From: Pseudogemmobacter humi
GTDB taxonomy: Bacteria; Pseudomonadota; Alphaproteobacteria; Rhodobacterales; Rhodobacteraceae
NCBI RefSeq assembly: GCF_900609055.1
Contig: NZ_UXAW01000118.1
Span: forward strand, 1-64,000
Length of the DNA stretch: 64,000 nt
Reading direction: 5' to 3'
The notes under the pieces are model-generated. The model searched no databases and was not told the origin of the DNA. It worked only from the letters and a program-made list of their open reading frames with translations. Position numbers and translations under genes: made by a program. Below are positions 22,691-32,351 of this stretch, in pieces; the first letter of the stretch is position 1; the number at the start of each line of letters is the position of its first letter.

Positions 22691-25540
22691 ATGCGGCGCG
22701 GCACCGGATTGGGCGCAAAGCTGCTCTTGGTATTCCTGGTGATCTTCGGCCTGCCGGCGGCGGCGACGGTGGCGGGCTGGCTGGCGTTACGCAGCGTGGC
22801 GCGCACCCAGGCCAATGTCTCGGGCGTGACCATTCCGGCGCTGGCGGACGTGCGCGGCTTCACCGAGGCCAGCGCGCGGATCATGGCCGTGGCGCCGGAA
22901 CTGGCCGCCGTGCAGTCCGAATCCGAGCGGCGCGAGCGCGCCGCCTGGCTGATCGCGCAGGTCGATCAGATGAACGCCCGCCTCACCCCCTACCGCAACA
23001 GCGACACCGCGGCGATCGCGGCGCTGGAAACCGCGGTGATGGATCTGCGGATGGCCATCGGGGTGCTGGATCTGACGGTGCAGCGCCGCATCCTCGCCCG
23101 CGCCAGCCTGCGCCAGCGGCTGGACGAGGGGCTTGCCGCCACCGCCGGACTGGGAGGCATCGCCGACACCCTGGTCGCCAATGCCGAAACCGCCGCCTCG
23201 GCGCTGATCTCCAGCCTTTACGAGATCCCCGAGGGCGGCGAAGAGGCCTGGCTTTCCGCGCTCGACAAGCTGATCGAAGTGGATCTGTTCCAGCTCAGCC
23301 TGATGTTCGAACTGCGCGCCCAGGCCTCGGAACTGGGGCTTTTGCTGAACCGGCTGGGCGTGTTGCCCGACCGCGGCGCGGAAGCAGGGGCAGAACTGGA
23401 GGCGATCCGGGTCGAGATGGCGCGGCGGCTGACCATCGTCGGGCGGCGGGTGCTGTCGATCCCCGATCCGGGCCAGGCCGACCGGGCGCTGGCGCTTCTG
23501 ACACCGATCCGCCAGGGCGCCGCCCGCACGCCCGGCGCGCGCGGGGCGGGGGCGCCCGATGTGCTGGACGCCACCGCGACGGTGCTGGGGCTGGAGGCCC
23601 GGGTCGCCGACGCGCGCGACACGGTGCTGGCGGCGGCGGGACGGATGGACAGCGGCGCGGCGGTGCTGGCGGCCTCGGTCCAGGAACGGGCGGTGCTGGC
23701 GGGGGGCGACGTGCTCGACGCGATCCGGCTGACGCAGACGCTTCAGGCCTGGGGGGCGGCGATGGCGCTTGCCGTTTCGCTGGGCGTGCTGTGGTTCTAC
23801 GTGCGCGGCAACATCACCCGCAGGCTGGACCGGCTGTCCCTGTCGATGGAACGCCTCGCCGGGGGCCATATCGACGATCCGGTCCATCCGCGCGGGCGGG
23901 ACGAGATCGCCGGGATGGAGCGCGCGGTCGAGGTGTTCCGCCGCCAGGCGATCCAGAACCGCGAGCTGGAGGACGAGCGCACCCGCCACCTGGAGGAGCT
24001 GCACCGCCACCGCAACGAACTCAGCCAACTCGTCGAGGCGCAGACCGAAAGCCTGCGCCAGGAGGTCTCGGCCCATGCGGTGGCGCGGCAGAAGGCCGAG
24101 GCCGCCGACCGGGCCAAATCCGAGTTTCTGGCGATGATGAGCCATGAGATCCGCACCCCGATGAACGGGGTTCTGGGGATGATCCGCGGCCTGCCCCGCG
24201 AGGGCCTTAGCCCGGTGCAGCGCGAGCGGCTGGCGGCGCTGGAACAGTCGAGTGACCGGCTGATGGTGATCCTCGGCGACATTCTCGACTTCATCCGCGA
24301 GGAAAGCGGGCCGGATGCGGCGGCACGAGAGAATTTCGCGCTGGAACCGCTGCTGCGCGACGCCGAATGGCTGCTGGCACCCGCCGCGCGGGAAAAGGGG
24401 CTGGCGTTCCGGCTGGATCCGGCCACGGACCTGCCACCTTGGGTCAGGGGCGACCGCGGGCGGCTGCGGCAGATCCTGATCAACCTTCTCTCGAACGCGA
24501 TCAAATTCACCGACCGGGGCGAGGTGGCGCTGGCGGTCTCTGCCACCCCGGCAGACGGCGGCCACGACCTGACCTTCCGCGTCAGCGACACCGGCAAGGG
24601 CATCCCGCCCGAGGCGCAGGAGCGGATTTTCGAGCCGTTCGAGCAGGCCGACCAGGCCGCGCGGCAGGTGGGCGGCACCGGCCTCGGCCTTGCGATCTGC
24701 CGCCGGTTCGCCACCGCCATGGGCGGCAGGCTCGGGGTGGAAAGCACGCCCGGCCGGGGCTCGGTCTTCACCCTGCGCCTGCACCTGGAGGAAGGCGCGC
24801 CGGAGGCCGAGGCCGTCCCCCCCGTCTCGCGCCCCTTGCGGCTGCTGGTGGTCGAGGATCACCCGATCAACCGCATGGTGATCGAGGCGAGCCTCGCGCC
24901 GATGGGGCACCGGCTGGAAATGGTCGCCTCGGGCGAAGAGGCGGTTACGGCGGCGGCCAGGGGCGGGTTCGACGCGATCCTGATGGACGTGAACCTGCCC
25001 GGAATCTCCGGCACCGAGGCCACGCGGCGCATCCGCGCGCTTGCCGATCCATTGCGGGCGAATGTGCCGGTGATCGGGGTTTCCGCCCATGTCGGCGGCG
25101 CGGGCGTGGGCGAGAACATGGCGGCGGGCATGTCGGCGATGGTGGAAAAGCCGCTCTCGCCCGAGCGGCTGGCCGCGGCGCTGGCCAGCGTGACCGGAGC
25201 CGATGTGCTGGGCGGGATGGTGGCCGATCTGCCCGCGCCGGTGGTGGCGGAACTCGGCGCGCTGTTCCTTGACCGGCTGGACGAGGGCCTGGCGGCAATC
25301 GGCGCGGCGCGCGGCGATCTGGCCCGCCTCTCGCGCGAGGCGCATCACCTGGCCAGCGCGGCGGGGAATTTCGACCTGCCGGAACTGGTGGACTGCCTGC
25401 AACTGATCGACCGCCAGGCCCGTGGGGGCGATGATCCCGCCGGGCCGCTTGCCCGCCTGCCCGCGCTGGCGGATGCCGCCCGCGAAGCCCTGCGCGCGGC
25501 GCTGGCGCGGCTTCAGTCCAGCGCGGCGGTGAACAGATAG
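22691..25540 (+). CDS. torS: TorS-like hybrid sensor histidine kinase
   Basis: A 949-residue inner-membrane phosphorelay kinase. TM1 is at ~9-31 and TM2 at ~357-377, enclosing a ~325-residue helical periplasmic sensor that contacts TorT. HAMP follows (RRLDRLSLSMERLAGGHIDDPV), then a coiled linker, HisKA (EFLAMMSHEIRTPMNG), the ATPase domain (NLLSNAIKFTDRGE, DTGKGIPPEAQERIFEPF, GTGLGLAICRRF), a receiver (LLVVEDHPINRMVI, DAILMDVNLPGISG with the phospho-Asp) and a C-terminal HPt (LSREAHHLASAAGNFDLPEL). The His-Asp-His relay is complete. The 3' end overlaps the convergent torR gene by 28 bp. Confidence 0.9.
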   Translation: MRRGTGLGAKLLLVFLVIFGLPAAATVAGWLALRSVARTQANVSGVTIPALADVRGFTEASARIMAVAPELAAVQSESERRERAAWLIAQVDQMNARLTPYRNSDTAAIAALETAVMDLRMAIGVLDLTVQRRILARASLRQRLDEGLAATAGLGGIADTLVANAETAASALISSLYEIPEGGEEAWLSALDKLIEVDLFQLSLMFELRAQASELGLLLNRLGVLPDRGAEAGAELEAIRVEMARRLTIVGRRVLSIPDPGQADRALALLTPIRQGAARTPGARGAGAPDVLDATATVLGLEARVADARDTVLAAAGRMDSGAAVLAASVQERAVLAGGDVLDAIRLTQTLQAWGAAMALAVSLGVLWFYVRGNITRRLDRLSLSMERLAGGHIDDPVHPRGRDEIAGMERAVEVFRRQAIQNRELEDERTRHLEELHRHRNELSQLVEAQTESLRQEVSAHAVARQKAEAADRAKSEFLAMMSHEIRTPMNGVLGMIRGLPREGLSPVQRERLAALEQSSDRLMVILGDILDFIREESGPDAAARENFALEPLLRDAEWLLAPAAREKGLAFRLDPATDLPPWVRGDRGRLRQILINLLSNAIKFTDRGEVALAVSATPADGGHDLTFRVSDTGKGIPPEAQERIFEPFEQADQAARQVGGTGLGLAICRRFATAMGGRLGVESTPGRGSVFTLRLHLEEGAPEAEAVPPVSRPLRLLVVEDHPINRMVIEASLAPMGHRLEMVASGEEAVTAAARGGFDAILMDVNLPGISGTEATRRIRALADPLRANVPVIGVSAHVGGAGVGENMAAGMSAMVEKPLSPERLAAALASVTGADVLGGMVADLPAPVVAELGALFLDRLDEGLAAIGAARGDLARLSREAHHLASAAGNFDLPELVDCLQLIDRQARGGDDPAGPLARLPALADAAREALRAALARLQSSAAVNR

Positions 25541-26217
25541 CCCTCGCCATGCGCGGTGGACAGGATCCGCGGCGCGCGCGGATCGTCCCCCATCTTGGTG
25601 CGCAGCCTTTGCACCAGCACATCCACGCTGCGCAGGTTCACCCCGCCGCGGCGCTGCGTGATCAGCGCGGCCAGCCGGTCGCGGTCCAGCACCACGCCCG
25701 GATTGGCGGTGAAGGCGCGCAGAAGCTCGTATTCCGCGCGGGTCAGCGCAAGCTGCCCCCCATCGGGCGCGGTCAGTTGCCGGGTGTTCAGATCGAAGGT
25801 GAAGCCCTCGAAGCGGAACCTTTTGCGCGACAGCATCCGCAGGGCCTGGGTGCGGCGCAGAAGGTTCTTGATCCGCGCCAGCAGCTCGCGCCGGTTGAAC
25901 GGCTTGCAGACGTAATCGTCGGCCCCCAGTTCCAGGCCGATGATCCGGTCCACATCGTCGGTGCGGCCCGAGATCAGGATGATGCCGATTTCCGAGCGGG
26001 CGCGCAGGTCGCGGGTGATCTCCAGCCCGTCGCGGCCGCGCAGGTTGATGTCCACCAGCAGGATGTCCGGCTCATCGCGGGCAAGGATCGCCTCGGCCTC
26101 GTCGGCATTGTCGGTTTCCGAGACGCGATAGCCAAAACTGTCCAGATAGCTGGCCAGCGTTTTGCGCGAGACGGGTTCGTCCTCGACAATCAGTATATGC
26201 GCCGGTCTGGCGGTCAT
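25513..26217 (-). CDS. torR: TorR-like OmpR-family response regulator
   Basis: A 234-residue regulator. The receiver has ILIVEDEPVSRKTLASYL, the phospho-acceptor Asp in DILLVDINLRGRDGLEI, ILISGRT and DDYVCKPFNRREL. The winged-helix domain reads LTAPDGGQLALTRAEYELLRAFTANPGVVLDRDRLAALITQRRGGVNLRSVDVLVQRLRTKMGDDP, ending in the wing STAHGEGYLF. It resembles TorR/DorR. It is divergent from the TMAO/betaine-type transporter operon, with 218 bp between that contain decameric repeats. Those features suggest it drives uptake of TMAO and not a neighbouring reductase, since no torCA/dorCA gene is in the window. Confidence 0.88.
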   Translation of the reverse strand: MTARPAHILIVEDEPVSRKTLASYLDSFGYRVSETDNADEAEAILARDEPDILLVDINLRGRDGLEITRDLRARSEIGIILISGRTDDVDRIIGLELGADDYVCKPFNRRELLARIKNLLRRTQALRMLSRKRFRFEGFTFDLNTRQLTAPDGGQLALTRAEYELLRAFTANPGVVLDRDRLAALITQRRGGVNLRSVDVLVQRLRTKMGDDPRAPRILSTAHGEGYLFTAALD

Positions 26218-26278
26218 CTCGGGCTTTCAGGGGCTGGAGGGCGGAGGAACGCGGGCGCAACCGGCAAAACACCCGCCG

Positions 26279-26320
26279 TTGTTAACAATCTTTTACAATT
26301 TAATCCAGCACGTTCACAGC
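26279..26320. promoter_or_regulatory. Candidate TorR-binding repeats and -10 element in the torR/binding-protein interval
   Basis: GTTAACAATC (26281-26290) is followed directly by TTTTACAATT (26291-26300), identical at seven of ten positions, and a related CGTTCACAGC stands at 26311-26320, about two helical turns further. TTGTTAACAA (26279-26288) is a perfect palindrome. TACAAT at 26294-26299 fits a -10 element but no -35 is found 17 bp upstream, as expected for an activator-dependent promoter. TorR/DorR sites are decameric direct repeats; assignment here is inference. Confidence 0.45.
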
Positions 26321-26423
26321 CGGGGACTGACCTCGTAACAAACGCCTTGCAGCATGGTCGTCAGGAAGGAGCAACCTTCCGTCAATCTCCGCACCCCGCC
26401 ATCGCATGGGGGGCGGACCATAA

Positions 26424-27389
<966 letters not shown>

Positions 27390-27406
27390 GCCGCCTATGA
27401 CCGCCA

Positions 27407-27431
27407 GCCCGCCCCTTTCCCGGGGGCGGGC
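27407..27431 (+). other. Intercistronic hairpin between binding-protein and ATPase genes
   Basis: GCCCGCCCC (27407-27415) pairs with GGGGCGGGC (27423-27431) around a 7-nt loop. There is no T-run. Such hairpins after binding-protein genes often stabilise the 5' message so that more binding protein than transporter is made. Confidence 0.5.
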
Positions 27432-27449
27432 CTGCCAATCCCGGAGGCC

Positions 27450-28478
27450 ATGCCCGTGACCCGTTCCGATCCCGTTATTTCCTGCCGCAACGTCTGGAAG
27501 ATCTTCGGCCCGCGCCCGATGGACGCGCTGGCGCAGCTCCGCGCCGACCCGCAGGCCCGGCCCGACCGCCATGTCACCGCCGTGCATGATGTCACGCTCG
27601 ATATCATGCCGGGCGAGATGCTGGTGGTGATGGGGCTGTCGGGCTCGGGCAAATCCACCCTGGTGCGCTGCCTGTCGCGCCTGAACGAAATCACCGCGGG
27701 CGAGATCCTGATCGAGGGCCGCGACATCGGCAAAATGTCCGAATCCGAGCTGATCGACCTGCGCCGCCGCAAGATGGGCATGGTGTTCCAGAGCTTCGGC
27801 CTGCTTCCCAACCGCAATGCGCTGGAAAACGTGGCCTTCCCGCTGGAGATGCGCGGCCAGAGCCGTGCCTCGCGCATTGCCCGCGCCCGCGAGATGCTGG
27901 CGCTGGTCGGCCTGAAGGGCCGCGAGAGCTATTTCCCGCGCGAGTTGTCGGGCGGCCAGCAGCAGCGCGTCGGCATCGCCCGCAGCCTCGCCGTCGAGCC
28001 CGACATCTGGTTTCTGGACGAGCCGTTCTCGGCGCTCGACCCGTTGATCCGGCGCGAGATGCAGGACGAATTCCTGCGCCTCAAGGCGATCCTGAAAAAG
28101 ACCATCATCTTCATCACCCACGACTTCGACGAGGCCCTGCGGCTGGCCGACCGCATCGCCATCATGAAGGACGGCCGGGTCGAGCAATGCGACACCCCCG
28201 ACCGGATCGTGCTTGAGCCGGCCACCGAATATGTCGCCCGCTTCACCGCCGAGATCGACCGCGCCCGGGTGATCCATGCCTCTGGCCTCGCCGAGCCGCT
28301 GACCGGCCGCAGCGCCGAGGGCCCCGCCCTGCCCGGCGGCCAGACCCTGCGCGAGATGGCGCGGCATCTGGTGGCCGACCGGCGCGACTGGATCCCGGTC
28401 GCCGACGCCCAGGGCCGCACCACCGGAGTGCTGGAGCGCGCCCGCGCGCTCGATATCCTCCTGGGGGAACACGTATGA
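27450..28478 (+). CDS. Quaternary-amine-type ABC transporter ATPase (TmoV/ProV-like)
   Basis: A 342-residue ATPase energising the import of the ligand held by the upstream binding protein. Walker A is GLSGSGKST, the Q-loop VFQSFGLLPN, the signature LSGGQQQR, Walker B IWFLDEP and the H-loop ITHDFDEA. The C-terminal ~45 residues (TLREMARHLVADRRDWIPVADAQGRTTGVLERARALDILL) look like a single CBS-type regulatory motif as in ProV/OpuAA. GGAGG at 27443-27447 is only two bases before the ATG at 27450, so the GTG at 27456, eight bases away, may be the true start. Confidence 0.88.
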   Translation: MPVTRSDPVISCRNVWKIFGPRPMDALAQLRADPQARPDRHVTAVHDVTLDIMPGEMLVVMGLSGSGKSTLVRCLSRLNEITAGEILIEGRDIGKMSESELIDLRRRKMGMVFQSFGLLPNRNALENVAFPLEMRGQSRASRIARAREMLALVGLKGRESYFPRELSGGQQQRVGIARSLAVEPDIWFLDEPFSALDPLIRREMQDEFLRLKAILKKTIIFITHDFDEALRLADRIAIMKDGRVEQCDTPDRIVLEPATEYVARFTAEIDRARVIHASGLAEPLTGRSAEGPALPGGQTLREMARHLVADRRDWIPVADAQGRTTGVLERARALDILLGEHV

Positions 28479-30433
28479 GCATGGCCGGGAACATCCCCCT
28501 CAGACCCCACCAGGACCTGCGCCCGCGGGTGGCGCTGATCCTGATCGGCGCGGCGCTGGTGCTGATCCTGGGGCGCAACCTGTTGCCGCCGGGGCTGATG
28601 CGGGCGCCGGACTGGCTGGTGCTGCCCTTCGCCGACTGGATCAACGTGATCTTCGCCTTTCTGCGCGACGATCTGGGGCTGATCCATGTCACCCGCGCCT
28701 TCGCCGCCATGCTGGAATGGCTGCTCGATGTGACCGCGAACCTGCTTTACGGCAAGAACCGCTGGCCCCGGCTTGGCCCCTTGCCCTGGTCGGCGGTGGC
28801 GGTGTCGATGGCCGCGCTTGGCTGGTGGCTGGGCGGCTGGCGGCTGGCCGCGCTGTCGGGCGGCACCTTCGTCTGGATCGCCGTCATGGGCCAGTGGCAA
28901 TGGGCGATGGAGACGCTTTCCGTGATCGCCATCGCCGCGCCGTTCTCGGTTCTGCTCGGCCTTGTGATGGGGATCATGGCCTGGCGCTGGACCTGGGCCG
29001 CGAAGCTGATGAACCCGGTGCTGAACGTGGCGCAGAGCCTGCCGCATTTCGCCTATATGATCCCGGTCGTGGTGTTCATCGGCGTGGGGCCGAAGGCGGG
29101 CGCCATCGTGACCATCATCTTCTCGGTGCCGCCGATGATCCGCATGACCGAACTCGGCCTGCGCAAGGTGCCCGAGGAAGTGGTGGAAAGCGGCAAGATG
29201 GGCGGCGCCACCGCCTGGCAGCTTCTGCGCAAGGTGCGGATCCCCACCGCCCGGACCGAGATCCTGATCGGCGTGAACCAGGTCATCATGCAATGCCTTG
29301 CCATGGTGGTGCTGGCCAGTTTCATCGGCATGCCCGGCCTCGGGCAGAAGCTCCTGCAACTGCTTCAGGCGCTGAAGATCGGGCTCTCGGTCGAGATCGG
29401 CATCACCATCGTGCTGATCGCCGTGGTGCTGGACCGGCTGTCGAAAGCCTGGGCGATGCGCCAGCCGGTGCATCACGACGAGACCCTGCCCTGGGCGCGC
29501 CGCCATCCGGTGCTGGTGGTCTGGGCACTGGCGCTGGTGGCGGCCTTCGCCCTGGCACAGATCTTTCCGCTCTTGCATCAGGTGCCGCGGGCGCAGGCGC
29601 TCAGCGTGGCCGGGCCGCTGGATGTGCTGGTCGACGGCTTCATCCGGCTGGTCGATCCGGTCACCACCTGGCTGCGCTGGTTCCTGATCACCTGGGTGCT
29701 GATCCCGCTGCGCGACGGGATGCTCTGGCTGCCGTTCACCGCCGTGCTGACCGGGATCGCCGCCGCGGGCTGGTCGGTGGGGGGCTGGCGCTCGGCCGCG
29801 GTGGTCGTCGCCTTCTTCGGCCTGATCGCGCTGTCGGGCTGGTGGGACCGGGCGATGATCACCGTCTATATGGTGGGCTTTTCCGTATTCATCGCCGCGC
29901 TGATCGGCCTGCCGCTCGGCATCTGGGCCGCGCGGAGCGAGACGCGGGCCGGGCGGATGCTGCTGCTCTGCGACTCGCTTCAGACCTTCCCCAGCTTCAT
30001 CTATCTGATCCCGGTGGTGATGCTGTTCGGGGTGAACGACGTGGCCGTGGTCGCCGCCGTGGTGACCTTCGCCGCGGTGCCGCTGATCCGCTACACGATC
30101 GAGGGGCTGCGCGGCGTGCCGGCGGAACTGGTCGAGGCCGCGCATATGAGCGGCACCACCCGGCGCCAGATGCTGTGGCATGTGCGGCTGCCGATGGCGC
30201 TGCCGGTGATGATGGTGGGGCTGAACCAGTCGGTGATGTTCTCGCTGTTCATGGTGATCATCGCGGCCTTCATCGGCACCCAGGATCTGGGGCAGGAGTT
30301 GCAGCGCGCGCTCTCGGCCACCGATGTGGGCAAGGGTCTTGTTCTGGGGCTGGCGGTGGCCTTCATGGGGCTGGCGGTGGATCACCTGATCCGCCGCTGG
30401 TCCGAAAGCCGCAGCGCCGCGCTCGGGCTGTAA
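28475..30433 (+). CDS. Double-length quaternary-amine-type ABC permease (TmoW/ProW-like)
   Basis: A 652-residue inner-membrane protein with two complete permease modules in one chain. The first EAA region is LGLRKVPEEVVESGKMGGATAWQLLRKVRIPTARTEILIGVNQ, the second IEGLRGVPAELVEAAHMSGTTRRQMLWHVRLPMALPVMMVGLNQS, about 320 residues apart. Each is surrounded by its own set of membrane helices. One chain can therefore supply both halves of the channel, so no second permease gene is needed. The ATG overlaps the ATPase stop (ATGA). A strong terminator follows at 30449. Confidence 0.88.
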   Translation: MSMAGNIPLRPHQDLRPRVALILIGAALVLILGRNLLPPGLMRAPDWLVLPFADWINVIFAFLRDDLGLIHVTRAFAAMLEWLLDVTANLLYGKNRWPRLGPLPWSAVAVSMAALGWWLGGWRLAALSGGTFVWIAVMGQWQWAMETLSVIAIAAPFSVLLGLVMGIMAWRWTWAAKLMNPVLNVAQSLPHFAYMIPVVVFIGVGPKAGAIVTIIFSVPPMIRMTELGLRKVPEEVVESGKMGGATAWQLLRKVRIPTARTEILIGVNQVIMQCLAMVVLASFIGMPGLGQKLLQLLQALKIGLSVEIGITIVLIAVVLDRLSKAWAMRQPVHHDETLPWARRHPVLVVWALALVAAFALAQIFPLLHQVPRAQALSVAGPLDVLVDGFIRLVDPVTTWLRWFLITWVLIPLRDGMLWLPFTAVLTGIAAAGWSVGGWRSAAVVVAFFGLIALSGWWDRAMITVYMVGFSVFIAALIGLPLGIWAARSETRAGRMLLLCDSLQTFPSFIYLIPVVMLFGVNDVAVVAAVVTFAAVPLIRYTIEGLRGVPAELVEAAHMSGTTRRQMLWHVRLPMALPVMMVGLNQSVMFSLFMVIIAAFIGTQDLGQELQRALSATDVGKGLVLGLAVAFMGLAVDHLIRRWSESRSAALGL

Positions 30434-30448
30434 GGTCCGGGCAAGGCA

Positions 30449-30478
30449 AAAGGCCCGCCGGGAAACCGGCGGGCCTTT
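30449..30478. terminator. Bidirectional rho-independent terminator
   Basis: AAAGGCCCGCCGG (30449-30461), loop GAAA, CCGGCGGGCCTTT (30466-30478): a 13-bp perfect stem with A-run and T-run flanks. It separates the transporter operon from the convergent DapA-family gene and can serve both. Confidence 0.85.
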
Positions 30479-30502
30479 CGTCACCATCAGCCCGAGAGCA
30501 GA

Positions 30503-31459
30503 TCAGGCGAGGTAAGGTTTCACATCGCCCTGCTGCGACCACTCGGCATACCAGGCGTCGAACAGTTTCAGTTGCGCCTCGATGAAACCGGCCTGGCTGG
30601 GCGACAGCGCGTCGGTCTCGTTGAAATGCAGGCGGTATTCCGGGTTCCCCTTCAGCACCATCATATGCTTGAAGTAAAGCACCAGGTCCGGCTCGCCATC
30701 GACGCGGGCCAGCTCATACAAAGCCTCGTCCAGCTCTTTCGCCAGCCGCCGCGCCTTCACGTCGCCCTTCGCCGCCGCCTTGCACAGATTGACGAGCGTC
30801 AGGATCTCGCGCGGCAGCACGCAGCCGATGCCGGTGATCGCGCCGGTGGCGCCGGCGTTGACGTAGCCGTGGAACACCGAAGTGTCGATGCCGATCATCA
30901 GCGTCACCCCGTCATCGGCCGAGGTGATGTTCTCGGCCGCATAGGTCAGCGCCGCATTGCCGCCGAATTCCTTGAAGCCGATCAGATTGGGATGCTCGGC
31001 GCGCAAGGCGAAGAACAGATCCGCTTTGGTCTCGAACCCGTAATACGGGCTGTTGTAGATCACCGCAGGCAGGTTCGGCGCGGCCGAGAGGATCGCCTTG
31101 AAATGCGCCTTCTGCGCCGCCGGAACCGAGCCGCGCGACAGCACCCGCGGGATCACCATCAGCCCATGCGCGCCGACCTTCGCCGCATGTTGCGCCAGCG
31201 CCACCGCCGAGGCAGTGTTGATCGCGCCGGTGCCGACGATGACCTTCAGGCCCGCCTTCACCAGCCGCTCGACCCCTTCCATACGCTCTGCATCGGTCAG
31301 AAGCGGCCAGTCGCCCATCGAGCCGCAATAGACCACCGAAGCCATGCCGAGGCCGACCAGCTCCTGCCCCTTCTTCACCAGCGCGTCGAAATCCGGGCTG
31401 CGGTCGGCTTTGCAGGGCGTCATCAGGGCGGGAATGGTGCCCGAGAAAATATCGCTCAT
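30503..31459 (-). CDS. DapA-superfamily class I aldolase/deaminase
   Basis: A 318-residue cytoplasmic enzyme of the dihydrodipicolinate synthase/N-acetylneuraminate lyase superfamily. IPALMTPCKADRSPDFDALVKKGQELVGLGMASVVYCGSMGDWPLLTDAER, the Tyr in VIYNSPYYGFET and the Schiff-base Lys in LIGFKEFGG are in place; GSMGDW replaces the GTTGE of DapA itself, so it is not the lysine enzyme. The text is like the subgroup annotated as pyrroline-4-hydroxy-2-carboxylate deaminase of hydroxyproline breakdown, which I offer only as the best guess. The start at 31459 has GGAGAG in front; an upstream in-frame ATG lacks it. It is probably controlled by the GntR protein encoded upstream. Confidence 0.82.
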   Translation of the reverse strand: MSDIFSGTIPALMTPCKADRSPDFDALVKKGQELVGLGMASVVYCGSMGDWPLLTDAERMEGVERLVKAGLKVIVGTGAINTASAVALAQHAAKVGAHGLMVIPRVLSRGSVPAAQKAHFKAILSAAPNLPAVIYNSPYYGFETKADLFFALRAEHPNLIGFKEFGGNAALTYAAENITSADDGVTLMIGIDTSVFHGYVNAGATGAITGIGCVLPREILTLVNLCKAAAKGDVKARRLAKELDEALYELARVDGEPDLVLYFKHMMVLKGNPEYRLHFNETDALSPSQAGFIEAQLKLFDAWYAEWSQQGDVKPYLA

Positions 31460-31533
31460 CCGTCTCTCCATCACTGGCCCCTCCCAGGGGGCCGAATCTG
31501 TCGGCTCGGGTGGATCATACGCCTTGTATTTTA

Positions 31534-31545
31534 CTTGTCGACAAG
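31534..31545. promoter_or_regulatory. GntR-type operator CTTGTCGACAAG upstream of the DapA-family gene
   Basis: A perfect 12-bp palindrome 75-86 bp before the DapA-family start. Its core TTGTCGACAA fits TTGTNNACAA, the pattern also found at 32307-32316 before the GntR gene. The AT-rich GTATTTTAC just downstream of it on the opposite strand may hold the -10 region. Confidence 0.6.
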
Positions 31546-31584
31546 AAATATGCCAAACCGGAACCCACGCCCGGCGCGCGGGGT

Positions 31585-32292
31585 TCAGATCGCGATGTCC
31601 TGGCGGCGGTCGCGGGTGATGGCCTTGCCGATCTGGCGCACGATCTGATCGGCATGGGCGCGGGCGAGGCGGTCTGCGGCCTCGATATCGCGCGCGGCGA
31701 TGGCCTGGACGATGGCCTCGTGCTCGCGCAGATATTCGCCGGGCAGCTCGCCCTCGAAACTGCTGTAATAGTAAAGCCGCAGGATGCGCCGCCCCTCGTC
31801 CAGCAAACGCCCGAACAGCGAAAGGTAATAGCGGTTCCGCCCTGCTTCGGCGATGGCGTAGTGGAAATCGCGGTTGGTGGCGATCATCGCGATCTCGTCC
31901 CGGGCCTGCGCGGCGTCCTCATAGGCGCGTTGCAGGCGCCGGATGCGGTCCAGATCGGCGGGCTGGTGGTGCTCGGCCGCGAGCCGCGTCGTCACCCGAT
32001 ACATCAGCGTCAGCGCGTCGAAGAAAGTGTGCAGATTGGCGAAGTCGATCTGCGACACCATGGTCGAGCGGTTCGGCAAAGTGTCGATCAGCCCCTCGGC
32101 CGCCAGCCGCACCAAAGCCTCGCGGATCGGGGTGCGCGACATACCGAAACGGTCGGCAAGCTGGATCTCGTCGACGATGGCGCCGGGCGGCAGCTCCAGA
32201 TCGAGGATCTGGTCCCGCAAGAGCTCATAGACCATGCGCACGCCCGAGCCGCGTTTGCGCTCGGCGGTGGCGGTGGTGTCGCTGGCGCTCAT
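31585..32292 (-). CDS. GntR-family (FCD-type) transcriptional regulator
   Basis: A 235-residue regulator. The winged helix-turn-helix is MVYELLRDQILDLELPPGAIVDEIQLADRFGMSRTPIREALVRLAAEGLIDTLPNRSTMVSQ; the helical ligand domain carries the FCD metal/ligand residues in NRDFHYAIAEAGRNRY and REHEAIVQAIAARD. The ATG at 32292 follows GAGGGGATC. Palindromes of TTGTNNACAA form precede both this gene and the DapA-family gene, pointing to autoregulation and repression of a small catabolic unit. Confidence 0.9.
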   Translation of the reverse strand: MSASDTTATAERKRGSGVRMVYELLRDQILDLELPPGAIVDEIQLADRFGMSRTPIREALVRLAAEGLIDTLPNRSTMVSQIDFANLHTFFDALTLMYRVTTRLAAEHHQPADLDRIRRLQRAYEDAAQARDEIAMIATNRDFHYAIAEAGRNRYYLSLFGRLLDEGRRILRLYYYSSFEGELPGEYLREHEAIVQAIAARDIEAADRLARAHADQIVRQIGKAITRDRRQDIAI

Positions 32293-32306
32293 CGTCGGAT
32301 CCCCTC

Positions 32307-32316
32307 TTGTATACAA
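32307..32316. promoter_or_regulatory. GntR-type operator TTGTATACAA before the regulator gene
   Basis: A perfect 10-bp palindrome 15-24 bp upstream of the GntR start codon, matching the TTGTNNACAA core at 31535-31544. Confidence 0.6.
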
Positions 32317-32351
32317 AAGGAATACGTCACTGCATGCGGGCGATCAACCGT

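Noticed and set aside
22787-25402. 871-residue minus-strand frame opposite torS
   Set aside because: Antisense shadow of a complete hybrid kinase.
20166-26217. A full TMAO respiratory locus
   Set aside because: Only sensing genes are present; no cytochrome TorC/DorC, TorA/DorA reductase or TorD/DorD chaperone was found on either strand.
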